The notes under the pieces were generated by a model. That model saw only the letters and a list, made by a program, of their open reading frames with translations, did no database searches and had not been told where the DNA came from. A stretch of 64,000 nucleotides of DNA, taken from Segatella baroniae DSM 16972 = JCM 13447. Its GTDB lineage: Bacteria; Bacteroidota; Bacteroidia; Bacteroidales; Bacteroidaceae. The stretch lies in contig NZ_AUFQ01000001.1 of the NCBI RefSeq assembly GCF_000426585.1, positions 360,700 to 424,699 of the forward strand. The letters are read 5' to 3'. Both the position numbers and the translations under genes were made by a program. Shown here piece by piece: positions 1 through 9,214 of this stretch (the first letter of the stretch is position 1; each line of letters begins with the position of its first letter).

Positions 1-418
1 AAGCCTCACGGTACGTTGGAGGCAACCTGTCTATGGCCTCTTGAATACGCAGAAGCAACTCTCTTGCTTCTAGTTTTTCATCTCCCGATGGGGTCGTATC
101 GACCAACAGAAGCCGATATTGCGTCTGCGCACGCTGCCGAGCCGACTGACTTTCGATGCACGAGAGGCACCGCAGGTGCACAGCCCGGTAGAGATAGGCC
201 TGCAAACTGGTATGAATAGAAAGATTCTCATGGTTCTGCCATAGCCACAAAAACACGTCCTGCACAATCTCCTCCACATCTTCAAAACTTACATACTGGT
301 AAGCATGGCTGCAAAGCGGCTGATAGTATTTTCGGAAAAGGGCATTGAAACCAGCCCGTTCTCCAGACTGAAGAAGTGAAAGTAGTTCTGATTCTTGATC
401 TGTATTTGACATGTTCAT
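1..418 (-). CDS. ECF RNA polymerase sigma factor, partial (FecI/RpoE-like)
   Basis: The reverse strand encodes about 139 residues beginning M-N-M-S-N-T-D-Q-E-S, and the frame runs off the window edge. Region 2 of an ECF sigma factor is clear (ALFRKYYQPLCSHAYQYV, then EDVEEIVQDVFLWLWQ). The frame leaves the window at LPPTYREA, the usual entry into region 4. Such factors direct RNA polymerase to TonB-dependent transporter genes and are held by FecR anti-sigma proteins, here encoded divergently next door. A second ATG lies two codons in. A 7-base G tract (C on the coding strand) lies 9 bases upstream of the start, in the ribosome-binding area. The family call is secure; the target regulon is inferred. 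Confidence 0.9.
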   Translation of the reverse strand, partial: MNMSNTDQESELLSLLQSGERAGFNALFRKYYQPLCSHAYQYVSFEDVEEIVQDVFLWLWQNHENLSIHTSLQAYLYRAVHLRCLSCIESQSARQRAQTQYRLLLVDTTPSGDEKLEARELLLRIQEAIDRLPPTYREA

Positions 419-427
419 GCGATTAAC

Positions 428-434
428 GGGGGGG
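428..434. repeat. 7-base G homopolymer upstream of the sigma gene
   Basis: Seven consecutive G occupy the stretch just upstream of the leftward sigma-factor start codon. A 13-base A run lies on the other side of the divergent intergenic region at 583-595, ahead of fecR. Tracts of this length can slip. Here a length change would alter leader spacing rather than the reading frame. Confidence 0.6.
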
Positions 435-497
435 CTCTATGCCGGACGAGAATGACAAAATATTTTCAACCCTACAAGTCAGAGTGGCTATTGGGTG

Positions 498-505
498 CAA
501 ACTTA
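498..505 (-). promoter_or_regulatory. Candidate -7 element for the ECF sigma gene
   Basis: Read on the minus strand this is TAAGTTTG, matching the Bacteroidetes -7 consensus TAnnTTTG, about 80 bases upstream of the sigma start codon. I found no good TTTG at the expected -33 spacing, so the call is weak. Confidence 0.3.
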
Positions 506-667
506 CGCAAAAATATCGTGTCAGACACATGTTTTCTGGATAAAATTTGCAGGCTGCCACAAAATAGAATATGAATTGCATGAAAAAAAAAAAAACGAAA
601 TCTTGTTTAGGAACATTTCATTTTGCCCCGTCATATTATAAAACGAAAAGACCTAAACGAACCTTTC

Positions 668-1687
668 ATGAACCGAACCACACTGCACATCGAAGAACTA
701 CTACCCCGCTACATGGAGGGCACACTTGATGAAGACCAAGTCCGCCAAGTGGAAGCCTGGCTGGCCGCATCGCCCGTACACCGGCAGACAGCCGCCGACA
801 TGGCGAAGGTCTATCGTAGCTTCGACGACCTCTATATAGTCGGCCATACAGACACCGAAAGCGCACTCCGGAACGTCAGCGCCCGCATACGTCGGACGAG
901 ATTGACAGTCGTCATAAGGAGACTGGAGCGCACAGCAGCCGTTCTTTTCATTCCGCTGCTGCTTTCTGCAGGCATATTGTTCTATCAAGCTTTCCACACC
1001 AAACCCGCCGAAATGCTTTCGGTAGCCACCAATCCCGGCATGACAGCTACCGCCCTACTGCCCGACGGCACGAAAGTGACGCTCAATTCCAACTCCCAGC
1101 TCACATATCCGGCACGGTTCGATGGTGATGAACGGCCGGTCCACCTTTCGGGAGAAGCTTATTTCGAGGTGACAAAAAAACAACGTCAGCCATTCATCGT
1201 CAACACCCCCTACCATGCACAGGTGAAGGTCTACGGAACCCACTTCAACGTGGAAATCGACGAAGAAGCGCGCCAGATTATCTCTACACTGGCTGAAGGG
1301 TCGATTGGGCTCAATTACCGGACAGCTTCCCACCGATGGGACGAGCGGACGATTCTGCCCGGGCAGCAAATCGTATACTCCATCGACAGACAGAACGCTG
1401 TGGTGTGTAATGCCGAGGTGGATGTGGCCACGGCATGGAAAGACGGCAAACTCATCTTCAGAAACACCCCGGTCAAGGCCGTTCTGCACAGCTTGGGCAA
1501 ACGGTTCGACGTGAAATTCGTCGTGCGCAATCCCAGAGTATACCGCAATTCGTTCACGGGGACACTCGACCATCAGCGTCTCGACCGCATTCTGGAGATT
1601 CTTTCCCTGTCGTCAACCATGAAATTCCGACATTTGCCCAACGCCGACATCAGGCAACGGACACAAACGATAGAAATCTACGAATAG
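668..1687 (+). CDS. fecR: FecR-family anti-sigma factor
   Basis: This inner-membrane anti-sigma regulator of 339 residues would sequester the neighbouring ECF sigma factor and receive a signal from the STN domain of the downstream SusC. The N-terminal cytoplasmic part (1-85) is followed by one membrane segment (about 89-108). After that come a periplasmic FecR domain (about 113-210, with the LPDGTKVTLNSNSQL signature) and a C-terminal DUF4974-like segment (about 255-325). An upstream TTG at 623 keeps the frame open. I prefer the ATG at 668 because MNRTTLHIEELLPRYMEG is the normal family start. The gene is divergent from its sigma factor, whereas the usual arrangement is sigma then fecR on one strand. 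Confidence 0.9.
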   Translation: MNRTTLHIEELLPRYMEGTLDEDQVRQVEAWLAASPVHRQTAADMAKVYRSFDDLYIVGHTDTESALRNVSARIRRTRLTVVIRRLERTAAVLFIPLLLSAGILFYQAFHTKPAEMLSVATNPGMTATALLPDGTKVTLNSNSQLTYPARFDGDERPVHLSGEAYFEVTKKQRQPFIVNTPYHAQVKVYGTHFNVEIDEEARQIISTLAEGSIGLNYRTASHRWDERTILPGQQIVYSIDRQNAVVCNAEVDVATAWKDGKLIFRNTPVKAVLHSLGKRFDVKFVVRNPRVYRNSFTGTLDHQRLDRILEILSLSSTMKFRHLPNADIRQRTQTIEIYE

Positions 1688-1841
1688 AACATAACAGACC
1701 TATTATCTAAACTCCAAAACCTTATGAGAACAAGATCACCTGCAATCTTACATGCGGGCGATGCAAAGCGTCGCACCATGTGAATCGGAAATGTTCATCA
1801 AATCTTTTTCTGAAATCAATTTTCCAACAAACAATCTCTAT

Positions 1842-4800
1842 ATGAAAAAGCCTTTAAATTTATCATTACTACCCGGCAACATCAAACAGACAGTACTGCT
1901 GGGAACCTTTGCCATGCTGACCGCATTGCCCACTCTGGCACAAAAGGTGACACTCGGAAAACATGTGCAGACTGTCAAGGCTGCCATGGAAGCCATCGAA
2001 AAGCAAACCGGTTACAAGTTTTTCTTCAACAACAGCCTAGTCAACACAGCCCGAAATGTCGATGTCAAGGCCGACAGCAAGGCCCTCAAGACCGTACTGA
2101 ACGAACTGTTCGCCGGCTCTGATGTCAGCTATGAACTCGTTGACAAGACTATCGTGCTCTCCACAGGAAAACAGAAAGACCAAAAAACACAACAAACCGA
2201 GACCACCAAACACAAAGTGACGGGTATCGTCATTGACGCGAAAGGTGAACCCATCGTAGGTGCTACGGTGAAAATCAAAGGAACCAGTACCGGAACGCTA
2301 TCCGATTTGGATGGCAACTTCACCATCGAAGCCTCAAGCAACAACACGCTCCAAATCTCCTATATCGGTTTTGCCAGCCAGGAACTGGCTGTAGGCAACC
2401 GTCATGCCCTCAAGATAACAATGGCGGAAGACGACAATGTGCTGAACGAGGTCATCGTGATTGGCTATGGCAGCGTGCGTAAGGCCGACCTGGCCGGTTC
2501 CGTGTCGGTCATGAGCGACAAGGCCTTCAAGGATCAGCCCATCAAAGATGTCAGCGAGGCTTTTCAGGGCCGCATGACAGGTATCAACGTGGTACAGAGT
2601 GGCGTGCCGGGTGGAAGCGTCAAGATCCGTGTACGCGGAACAAGCTCCATCCATCGCAACAACGATCCGCTCTATGTTGTGGATGGTATCGTGCGCGAAA
2701 GTGGACTCGACGGTATCAACTCCGAAGACATTCAAAGCATTCAGGTGTTGAAAGACGCCTCTTCCACGGCCATCTACGGTAGCCGCGGCTCCAACGGCGT
2801 GGTACTCGTACAGACCAAGCAGGGCAAAAAGGGACAGCAAGCCGTCACCTTCGACGCCAGCATGGGCTTTGCCAACGCCTATCACATGCCCAAGGTGATG
2901 GGAACGAAAGAGTATGCCCAGGCGCTACTCGACGCCAACAAAGTGACGAACAAGGCCGAACTGCAGCCCTATCTCGACGGAACGAAGCCAGGCATAGACT
3001 GGATGGACGAGATTCTCCGCACGGGAACGGTACAGAACTACAAACTGGTCATTTCCAAGGGTAACGCCGATACGCAATATTACATCAGCGGCAGCTATCT
3101 GAAAAACAAAGGTGTGGTCGAAAGCACACAGTATGAACGCTACCAGGCCAAGCTGAACGTACACTCCACACTCTACAAATGGTTTGAAGTGACGGGCGAC
3201 CTCGACTACAGCCACGGCAAGAGCCTGGGCGGAGGATTCACCATGGCACAGGACAATCCGCTGTGGATTGCCCAGAACTATTCTCCCACCATGGAGATGA
3301 AGGATGCCTCCGGCAAATACAACCTTGACCCCTACAACTCAATCCAGCACAACCCCTATGGCATGCTTACGGCCAATGCCAGCCAGTATCGTACTGATAT
3401 CATCAACGGCCGCATTGACTTGAAGTTCAACATCCTGCCTGGACTGACCTTCACTTCCACCAACGGATTCGACTATTTCGACGGAAAGAGCTACAGCTTC
3501 TCCACCGCCCGCGTCTTTCCCCAAAGCGGCATGGGCAACAACGACAGCCAGCGCATGATGCTTCAGTCCACCAACAACCTTACTTACATGGGCAACTGGG
3601 GCAAACATTCGCTGACGGCCACGGGCGTCTTCGAAGCCAGCCAGAGCACAACACGCATGATGGGCCTGTCGGGCAAGAACCTACAGTCGGAATCCGTAGG
3701 CTGGTGGGACTACAACAATGCGTCGAGTCGCTCCGGAAGCAATGGCTACAGCAAGTGGGGACTGCTCTCCGCAGTAGGGCGCGTGATGTACAACTACGAC
3801 GACCGCTACATGCTGACCGGGACGATGCGTGCCGACGGAAGCTCGCGCTTCAGCAAGAAGAAATGGGGCTACTTCCCCTCCATCGCCGCCGCATGGACTG
3901 TGAGCCGTGAGAAATTCATGCAATCCGTCACCTGGATCAGCAACATGAAGGTGCGTGCCAGCTATGGCCTCATCGGCAACCAAGGCGTTCCGGAATACGC
4001 GACGCTCGGCAACATGTCGATGACAAGCTATGACTTCGGAACCTCAACCAACTACACGGGCTACTGGGCCGCCAACATCGCCACCCCCGAACTGACATGG
4101 GAAAAGAGCAAGCAGTTCGACCTGGGTCTCGACATCAGCTTCTTCAAGAACAGATTAGAGTTGTCGTTCGACTACTTCAACAAGAAGACCACCGACGCAT
4201 TGCTCCACAAATCCCAAGCCAACTATCTGGGTGGCAGCAAATACTGGATCAACGCGGGTGAAATCAGCAACAAGGGTTTTGACATCGCACTGACCGCCCA
4301 TGTATTGGAAAGCTCCAACTTCTCATGGACTACAACCCTGAACGGCTCATACTTGAAAAACAAGGTTGAGAAACTGACCTCGGAAGATCCCGTGCTCTAT
4401 GGCAACAGCCCTTCGCCCGGCACCGTTGAACCATCGACCATCGTCAAGGAAGGAGAATCCATCGGTACTTTCTACGGTTACAAGTGGGCCGGACTCAACG
4501 CCGACGGCCTTGACAGCTACTATACGAAGGATGGTTCCATCACGACCAAGCCGCAAAGCGATGACCGCCAGGTGTTGGGATGCGCCAATCCTGACTTCAC
4601 TCTGGGATGGAACAACACTATCAACTACAAGAATTGGGAGTTTAATGCTTTCTTCAATAGTGCCTTCGGCGCTCAGCGACTCAATCTGGTGCGCTTTGCC
4701 ATGAACTCCATGGTCGGTGCTTCCAAGTTCGTCACCGACGCCAACTATCTGAAGGAAATCGGCAAGACCATGCCGGCACTCAATGCTGTGGGCAACAACA

Positions 4801-5075
4801 ACCTGGGCAACTCCAGCAAATGGATTGAAAACGCCAACTACCTCCGCTGCGAGAACATCAGCATTGCCTACAACATCGCCCGCAAGTACACACGCTTTGC
4901 CGACATCCGGGTGAGCTTGAGCGCACAAAACCAGTTCACCCTGACAGGCTACAAGGGTGCAGACCCCTCCGGTATGTCGTTTGCGGCAGGTAATGTAGAC
5001 ATGGACAATGGTATCGACATGGGTACCTATCCCAACCCGAGAACCTTTACTTTCGACATTCGTTTCAACTTCTAA
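1842..5075 (+). CDS. susC: SusC/RagA-family TonB-dependent outer-membrane transporter with STN domain
   Basis: This is an outer-membrane TonB-dependent porin that imports glycan oligomers or peptides bound by its SusD partner. It has 1077 residues from the ATG at 1842, with a signal peptide ending near TLAQ (33-34). An earlier in-frame ATG at 1752 would add 30 residues ahead of the signal peptide and is unlikely. An STN domain (about 36-105) is followed by a carboxypeptidase-D-like repeat (about 125-210), a TonB plug beginning near NEVIVIGYGSVRKADL, and the beta barrel ending in a terminal phenylalanine. The STN domain marks the signalling subclass controlled by sigma/FecR pairs, fitting the two upstream genes. 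Nothing visible identifies the substrate. Confidence 0.95.
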   Translation: MKKPLNLSLLPGNIKQTVLLGTFAMLTALPTLAQKVTLGKHVQTVKAAMEAIEKQTGYKFFFNNSLVNTARNVDVKADSKALKTVLNELFAGSDVSYELVDKTIVLSTGKQKDQKTQQTETTKHKVTGIVIDAKGEPIVGATVKIKGTSTGTLSDLDGNFTIEASSNNTLQISYIGFASQELAVGNRHALKITMAEDDNVLNEVIVIGYGSVRKADLAGSVSVMSDKAFKDQPIKDVSEAFQGRMTGINVVQSGVPGGSVKIRVRGTSSIHRNNDPLYVVDGIVRESGLDGINSEDIQSIQVLKDASSTAIYGSRGSNGVVLVQTKQGKKGQQAVTFDASMGFANAYHMPKVMGTKEYAQALLDANKVTNKAELQPYLDGTKPGIDWMDEILRTGTVQNYKLVISKGNADTQYYISGSYLKNKGVVESTQYERYQAKLNVHSTLYKWFEVTGDLDYSHGKSLGGGFTMAQDNPLWIAQNYSPTMEMKDASGKYNLDPYNSIQHNPYGMLTANASQYRTDIINGRIDLKFNILPGLTFTSTNGFDYFDGKSYSFSTARVFPQSGMGNNDSQRMMLQSTNNLTYMGNWGKHSLTATGVFEASQSTTRMMGLSGKNLQSESVGWWDYNNASSRSGSNGYSKWGLLSAVGRVMYNYDDRYMLTGTMRADGSSRFSKKKWGYFPSIAAAWTVSREKFMQSVTWISNMKVRASYGLIGNQGVPEYATLGNMSMTSYDFGTSTNYTGYWAANIATPELTWEKSKQFDLGLDISFFKNRLELSFDYFNKKTTDALLHKSQANYLGGSKYWINAGEISNKGFDIALTAHVLESSNFSWTTTLNGSYLKNKVEKLTSEDPVLYGNSPSPGTVEPSTIVKEGESIGTFYGYKWAGLNADGLDSYYTKDGSITTKPQSDDRQVLGCANPDFTLGWNNTINYKNWEFNAFFNSAFGAQRLNLVRFAMNSMVGASKFVTDANYLKEIGKTMPALNAVGNNNLGNSSKWIENANYLRCENISIAYNIARKYTRFADIRVSLSAQNQFTLTGYKGADPSGMSFAAGNVDMDNGIDMGTYPNPRTFTFDIRFNF

Positions 5076-5086
5076 CTGACTCCAAC

Positions 5087-6721
5087 ATGAAAAATAAAAT
5101 ATTCGTAGGCTGCCTGCTTGCCGCGTCAGCCTTCACCTTCCAGTCATGCAGCGACTTTCTTGATGAAGCCCCCAAGGGACAACTCACGCCAGGCAACTTC
5201 TTTTCGTCGCAGAGCGACATCGACCAAAGCCTCTATGCACTCTACACGCAGGTGAACCACACACAGAACTACACCAACCCCGGCTATCCGCAATGGCAGG
5301 GAGACGACATCACTGCCAATCCTGGTTCGAACAAACAGGCCTGTGCCGAAATGGACAAATTCGGCATTTCAGACAACAACAAAGGTGTAAGAGACGCATG
5401 GCGTCTGCACTACAACCTAATCAAGGCTGCCAACCTCATCATCGACGGAGCCGAGAAGGCGCCTGTAGCCAAGGAAAACATCGACATCGCCATCGGCCAA
5501 GCACGCTTCTGGCGCGCCTATGCCTACTACTATCTGGTGCGCATTTTCGGCCCGCTGCCCATAAATCTCCACAATGTAAACGATAACGGCAAGACGGAGC
5601 TGACTGATGTGAAAGGCATTTACGACCTCATCTTGAACGACCTTGAAGCTGTAGACAAGCTCAACTTGCCCTCTTCCTACAAGACGGAACCTGCTCATCT
5701 GTTTGGCGTCGATGTATATGTCACCCAACAGACCGTGAAGTCTACGCTGGCAGCCGTCTACATGTCGATGGCCGGCTACCCGCTCAATCTGGGACAGGCG
5801 TATTACGCCAAGGCCGCAGCTAAGGCCAAGGAAGTAATCGACGGAGTGAACAGCGGCAAGTATGACGCCAAGATGGAAACAGAATGGAAGAACGTTTACT
5901 CCTATGGCAACAACTACAACAAGGAGACGATCTTGGGTATCAACTTCTCGCCGACCAAGAACTGGTCGACCGACTCTGAATTTTCAAGCTGCTGTCTCTT
6001 TGAAAGTCTCGGAGGATGGGGCGACGCCTGGGGAGAAATCAAGTTCTGGAAGAATTTCCCCGACGGACCGAGAAAGCGTGCGGTCTACGACCCGCAAATC
6101 CGTCTGGCTGACGGGAGCCTTGTAGACTGGTGGGCCCTCGACGACACCGGCAAACCTGTCGTGGCCGAGTATCACCCGATGTTCTCCATTTTCACCATCA
6201 ATGCCGACGCCAATGGAAAGGAAGTGAAGGCACCATACGACTATACCAAGCCAGCATACGGCGGCATGTGTACCGACACACGTCATCAGTTGATTCGTTA
6301 TCCTGAAGTTTTGTTATGGTATGCCGAGAGCGCGGCCCGCAGTGGTGGCGACTTGACATTGGCCAAGGACTGCCTGAAAAAGGTCCGCGCACGTGCCGTT
6401 GATGGTGCGACCGCCCAAGTCGTGGACGGCACCAACATCGACGCCATGAATGCAGGGCAGCTGGCTGAAGCCGCAGTCAAGGAGCATGGCTGGGAGATAG
6501 CTGGCAACTGGGTGGCTTTGGTGACACGCCGCAGCGACGAATTCCGCCTCAACAGGCTCAAAGACAATTTTGAATACCGCAAGGCAAACGCGCCGTTGGA
6601 AGTTGCCAAAGACTTCAAGGCCAAGGAAAGTGTTGCCGTGACGGGCAGCTGGACTGAAAACATGAACTACATGCCCTACCCCGGCGGCGAAGTGGAAAAG
6701 GATCCAAATTTGAAAAGGTAA
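5087..6721 (+). CDS. susD: RagB/SusD-family substrate-binding lipoprotein
   Basis: This 544-residue surface lipoprotein captures substrate over the SusC barrel. The signal peptide ends in a lipobox (FQSC, Cys21) followed by SDFLDE, typical of SusD proteins. The helical TPR-like body is recognisable from ARFWRAYAYYYLVRIFGPLP (about 147-166) and the C-terminal RYPEVLLWYAESAARSGG region. It starts 11 bases after susC and ends at a strong terminator, so the pair forms the end of the transcript. No glycosidase or peptidase follows, so the degraded polymer cannot be named. Confidence 0.95.
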   Translation: MKNKIFVGCLLAASAFTFQSCSDFLDEAPKGQLTPGNFFSSQSDIDQSLYALYTQVNHTQNYTNPGYPQWQGDDITANPGSNKQACAEMDKFGISDNNKGVRDAWRLHYNLIKAANLIIDGAEKAPVAKENIDIAIGQARFWRAYAYYYLVRIFGPLPINLHNVNDNGKTELTDVKGIYDLILNDLEAVDKLNLPSSYKTEPAHLFGVDVYVTQQTVKSTLAAVYMSMAGYPLNLGQAYYAKAAAKAKEVIDGVNSGKYDAKMETEWKNVYSYGNNYNKETILGINFSPTKNWSTDSEFSSCCLFESLGGWGDAWGEIKFWKNFPDGPRKRAVYDPQIRLADGSLVDWWALDDTGKPVVAEYHPMFSIFTINADANGKEVKAPYDYTKPAYGGMCTDTRHQLIRYPEVLLWYAESAARSGGDLTLAKDCLKKVRARAVDGATAQVVDGTNIDAMNAGQLAEAAVKEHGWEIAGNWVALVTRRSDEFRLNRLKDNFEYRKANAPLEVAKDFKAKESVAVTGSWTENMNYMPYPGGEVEKDPNLKR

Positions 6722-6792
6722 GCTGATAATTCAATATCCAGATCCACGGACTTTCTCTTTTCGTGAGAAAACGGAAACGCCCTAAAACAGTG

Positions 6793-6826
6793 GCCCCTCA
6801 ACCGTTTTGAGTTGAGGGGCTGTTTT
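6793..6826 (+). terminator. Rho-independent terminator after susCD
   Basis: A perfect 10-bp inverted repeat (GCCCCTCAAC / GTTGAGGGGC) with an 8-base loop is followed by TGTTTT. It lies 72 bases past the susD stop and closes the sigma/FecR-controlled uptake unit. Confidence 0.85.
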
Positions 6827-6954
6827 GTCATCATCGAGATATACAAGGTTGTCGGCAACTACCGCCGCCAGTGACCTCATCAGTTCCCAAGCGCTGCATC
6901 CCCCGACTCTGTTCACGAAGAACCGAATCGAGAGAAGCTTGTATATGCCTATAC

Positions 6955-7330
6955 TTGAGTTCGGGATAAGTTTAGCATGAAAAAAGTTCCAGCTGCCTTG
7001 ATTTTTCCACATACACCGGCAGTGCCTCCGGCTTGTTCTCAAAGAAGCAGTATGCCGTAAGGGCAGAACACAAGTTCATGATAAATTTGTGTATCGAGCG
7101 GTGTCTCGAGTGAACGAGGTTGGCTTTGTTCTTGAGCAGTTCGTTAATGCACTCGATGATGTATCTTTTCCTCAGCATGATCTTGTCCCACATAGGCATC
7201 AGTTTGTTCTTCATCTTAGCCTTGAGCCCATGAACGAGTTGGATACCTTGACCGAACAGGCTCTCGAAGAGTTCCTGCTTGATGTATCCTCTGTCGGCGA
7301 AGACCTTCCCATACAAGACCTTTACAAAAA
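6955..7330 (-). mobile_element. IS982-family insertion sequence fragment (3' end only)
   Basis: This is the terminal third of an IS982-family element. It keeps one end (TTGAGTTCGGGATAAG, closely matching the ends of the fuller copy at 28951-29796). The transposase C-terminus is open at 6972-7316 as 114 residues (MYGKVFADRGYIKQELFESL through the AIAAYCF-like region). Homology to the other copy stops near 7330, where unrelated sequence begins, so the N-terminal two thirds and the other end are lost. It differs from the second copy by point changes and by four extra codons after KQELF. It cannot transpose on its own. Confidence 0.85.
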
Positions 7331-7452
7331 TAGCCCCCTATCACCAGGACTTTAAAGGGTCAATCATATCATGGCCAAGGTGGGCTATCCTGTTTGGCCA
7401 AAAGGGGCAAAGTAGAGTGGCTTTTCCACCATTACATTATGATTTTAGAAAT
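7331..7452. other. Short non-coding joint between IS fragment and capsule operon end
   Basis: I see no gene here. A 7-bp inverted repeat (ATAGCCC at about 7330 and GGGCTAT at about 7382) and C- and G-rich patches could be the scar of another insertion or a terminator for the leftward capsule operon, but there is no clear T run on the minus strand. Confidence 0.4.
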
Positions 7453-8118
7453 TTACTCATTCATATCTTTCATCACTTTTTCCACTTCTTCCAACGGTAC
7501 ATTCAGCATTCGAGAAACATAGAGAGGTGTGATGACATCCATACTTCCAGAATGACGTTCCATGCCAATCAGGTACTCGATATTCTTTTCGAGGTCGCCA
7601 AGACTATTTGAGAAAGTCGAATAAGTCGGTATTGTTTGTCCTTTCTCAATTTTGAAGGCATCTAAAGTCTCACTACCGTCTTCTCCATACTTGCCGTCCT
7701 TTGCCTCGAATATCACGCTCGGTTCAATCACTTCCACTGTATGCCAAGTACCTTTCGGTATCTGGCAACCATATTTTGCTTGGGCAGGACAAATGTGGAT
7801 GCGCTGCATTTCACGATACTCCACCTTGCGAGTAACGTCTTGTGCATCCATACTCTGTTGAAAGTCCTTTGAAGAAGTATTCTCATACGAAACGACTTCC
7901 TCGTAAATCACTTCGTCCAACTTGCCGCACAGACAGACAACCGTCTCTGTGCTGTAGGGATGCCTATGTATTGGCACCACTGTTCCCGGCAGCAGGGCAT
8001 TCAGCATACGCTGACTTATGTCTGTTGGTGATGTACGCAGGTCGTAGTTCTGACGCAAACGAGGGTTCTCTGTGGCTTGCTCAAAGAGCTTGCCTAAAAA
8101 GTCTTTTCCGATTTCCAT
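7453..8118 (-). CDS. wbuC: WbuC-family cupin-fold metalloprotein
   Basis: This is the last gene of the leftward polysaccharide operon, 221 residues from the ATG at 8118 (MEIGKDFLGKLFEQATENPR). A longer frame to 8157 adds 13 residues with no family support. The N-terminal PRLRQNYDLRTSPTD and LNALLPGTVVPIHRHPYSTETVVCL stretches match the WbuC cupin family found in O-antigen and capsule loci. The HRHP motif supplies metal ligands. The biochemical role is not established; it is presumed to act on a sugar or sugar nucleotide. A C-terminal extension past the cupin (about 150-221) has no motif I recognise. Confidence 0.8.
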   Translation of the reverse strand: MEIGKDFLGKLFEQATENPRLRQNYDLRTSPTDISQRMLNALLPGTVVPIHRHPYSTETVVCLCGKLDEVIYEEVVSYENTSSKDFQQSMDAQDVTRKVEYREMQRIHICPAQAKYGCQIPKGTWHTVEVIEPSVIFEAKDGKYGEDGSETLDAFKIEKGQTIPTYSTFSNSLGDLEKNIEYLIGMERHSGSMDVITPLYVSRMLNVPLEEVEKVMKDMNE

Positions 8119-8214
8119 AGATTTCAAGTGCGCAAAAACACGTACCCTATAAATCATACAACTATTATGGCCTGTATAATTTGTAGAATCCGTGTTCCAT
8201 GTTGTTTTCTTTTG

Positions 8215-9204
8215 TTATTTCTTCAGCATAGCGAGGTATTCCTCATGCAAGTGATAGTACTTCTTCATGAACAATACGTATGCAATAACTATCACTGCCA
8301 ATGCTCCTACCAAGTATATCCAATGGCAAAGTGCCGTATTTGGACAGAGGAATATAAAACCCAATGATACCGCCAACTGCATAGCCATATATAATACGGT
8401 GACTTTCATGTGTCCTATTTTCAATTCGTTCGCCATAATCTGATAAGCGTGTTTTCTGTGTGCCTCACCCAAGTTCTCATGCAGCATGATACGATGCAAG
8501 ATGGTCAAGCAACCGTCCACTCCATATACAAGCAAGAATATCAACCAAGTTATGTCACCAGTTTTCATTATCACATTTCCCAACAGGAAAAGCATAATAA
8601 ATGCGATTCCTATCGAACCAACATCACCAGCAAAACACTTTGCCTTGCCTTTCGGACGAAAGTTGAAGATGCAGAATACCAATGATGCCAATATGATCGA
8701 AGTGATCAGACTTTGCTCGGCATAGCCACCTTTCATATTTACCACAGCCAACGGAACAAGCACCGTCAAAGAATAGCCTGCCGTTATACCATTGATACCA
8801 TCCATGAAGTTGATAACATTGGTTGCCCCTACATATACAATCAAAGCAATCAACATAATCCACCACATTTCCCAGTGCAATATTCCCAACTGATAGAATG
8901 CCATTGCTGCCGCAGCAAACTGTGCCACGAGTCTCACAGAATCCGGCAACGAATGTATGTCATCCACAAAACTCACTCCTGCTACAAGCGTCAGTCCTGC
9001 CAAGAACCACGGATATTCAAATCCGAAGAAAAAACTCCATACCCATGCACCTATCAAAAAGATGATACCTCCGCCACGCAATACTATCGTTGAATGTGAT
9101 GAACGCTCATTGGGTTTGTCGATGATGTTGAACTTGTCGGCAATGCGGAAATAAACAATCTCTGCTATAAGAAGCAATACGAAAACAAGAATATAAGTAA
9201 ACAT
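8215..9204 (-). CDS. Undecaprenyl-phosphate sugar-1-phosphate transferase, WecA/WbpL (MraY-like) family
   Basis: This integral membrane enzyme of 329 residues transfers a sugar-1-phosphate from a UDP-sugar to undecaprenyl phosphate, the step that starts a polysaccharide repeat unit. About ten hydrophobic segments are visible. The acidic signatures are present: VSFVDDIHSLPDSVRL (Asp pair on a cytoplasmic loop), NFMDGINGITAGYS and AGDVGSIGIAF. The next gene encodes a sugar-nucleotide reductase/epimerase-like protein. This pairing recalls WbpK-WbpL, which makes and transfers a 6-deoxy-N-acetyl sugar, so FucNAc or QuiNAc is a reasonable guess for the first sugar. The C-terminal cytoplasmic tail is lysine-rich. 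Confidence 0.88.
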   Translation of the reverse strand: MFTYILVFVLLLIAEIVYFRIADKFNIIDKPNERSSHSTIVLRGGGIIFLIGAWVWSFFFGFEYPWFLAGLTLVAGVSFVDDIHSLPDSVRLVAQFAAAAMAFYQLGILHWEMWWIMLIALIVYVGATNVINFMDGINGITAGYSLTVLVPLAVVNMKGGYAEQSLITSIILASLVFCIFNFRPKGKAKCFAGDVGSIGIAFIMLFLLGNVIMKTGDITWLIFLLVYGVDGCLTILHRIMLHENLGEAHRKHAYQIMANELKIGHMKVTVLYMAMQLAVSLGFIFLCPNTALCHWIYLVGALAVIVIAYVLFMKKYYHLHEEYLAMLKK

Positions 9205-9214
9205 TATTTACGAC

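Noticed and set aside
6782..7042. 86-codon minus-strand ORF across the susCD terminator
   Set aside because: It spans the terminator hairpin and the IS982 end; no family resemblance.
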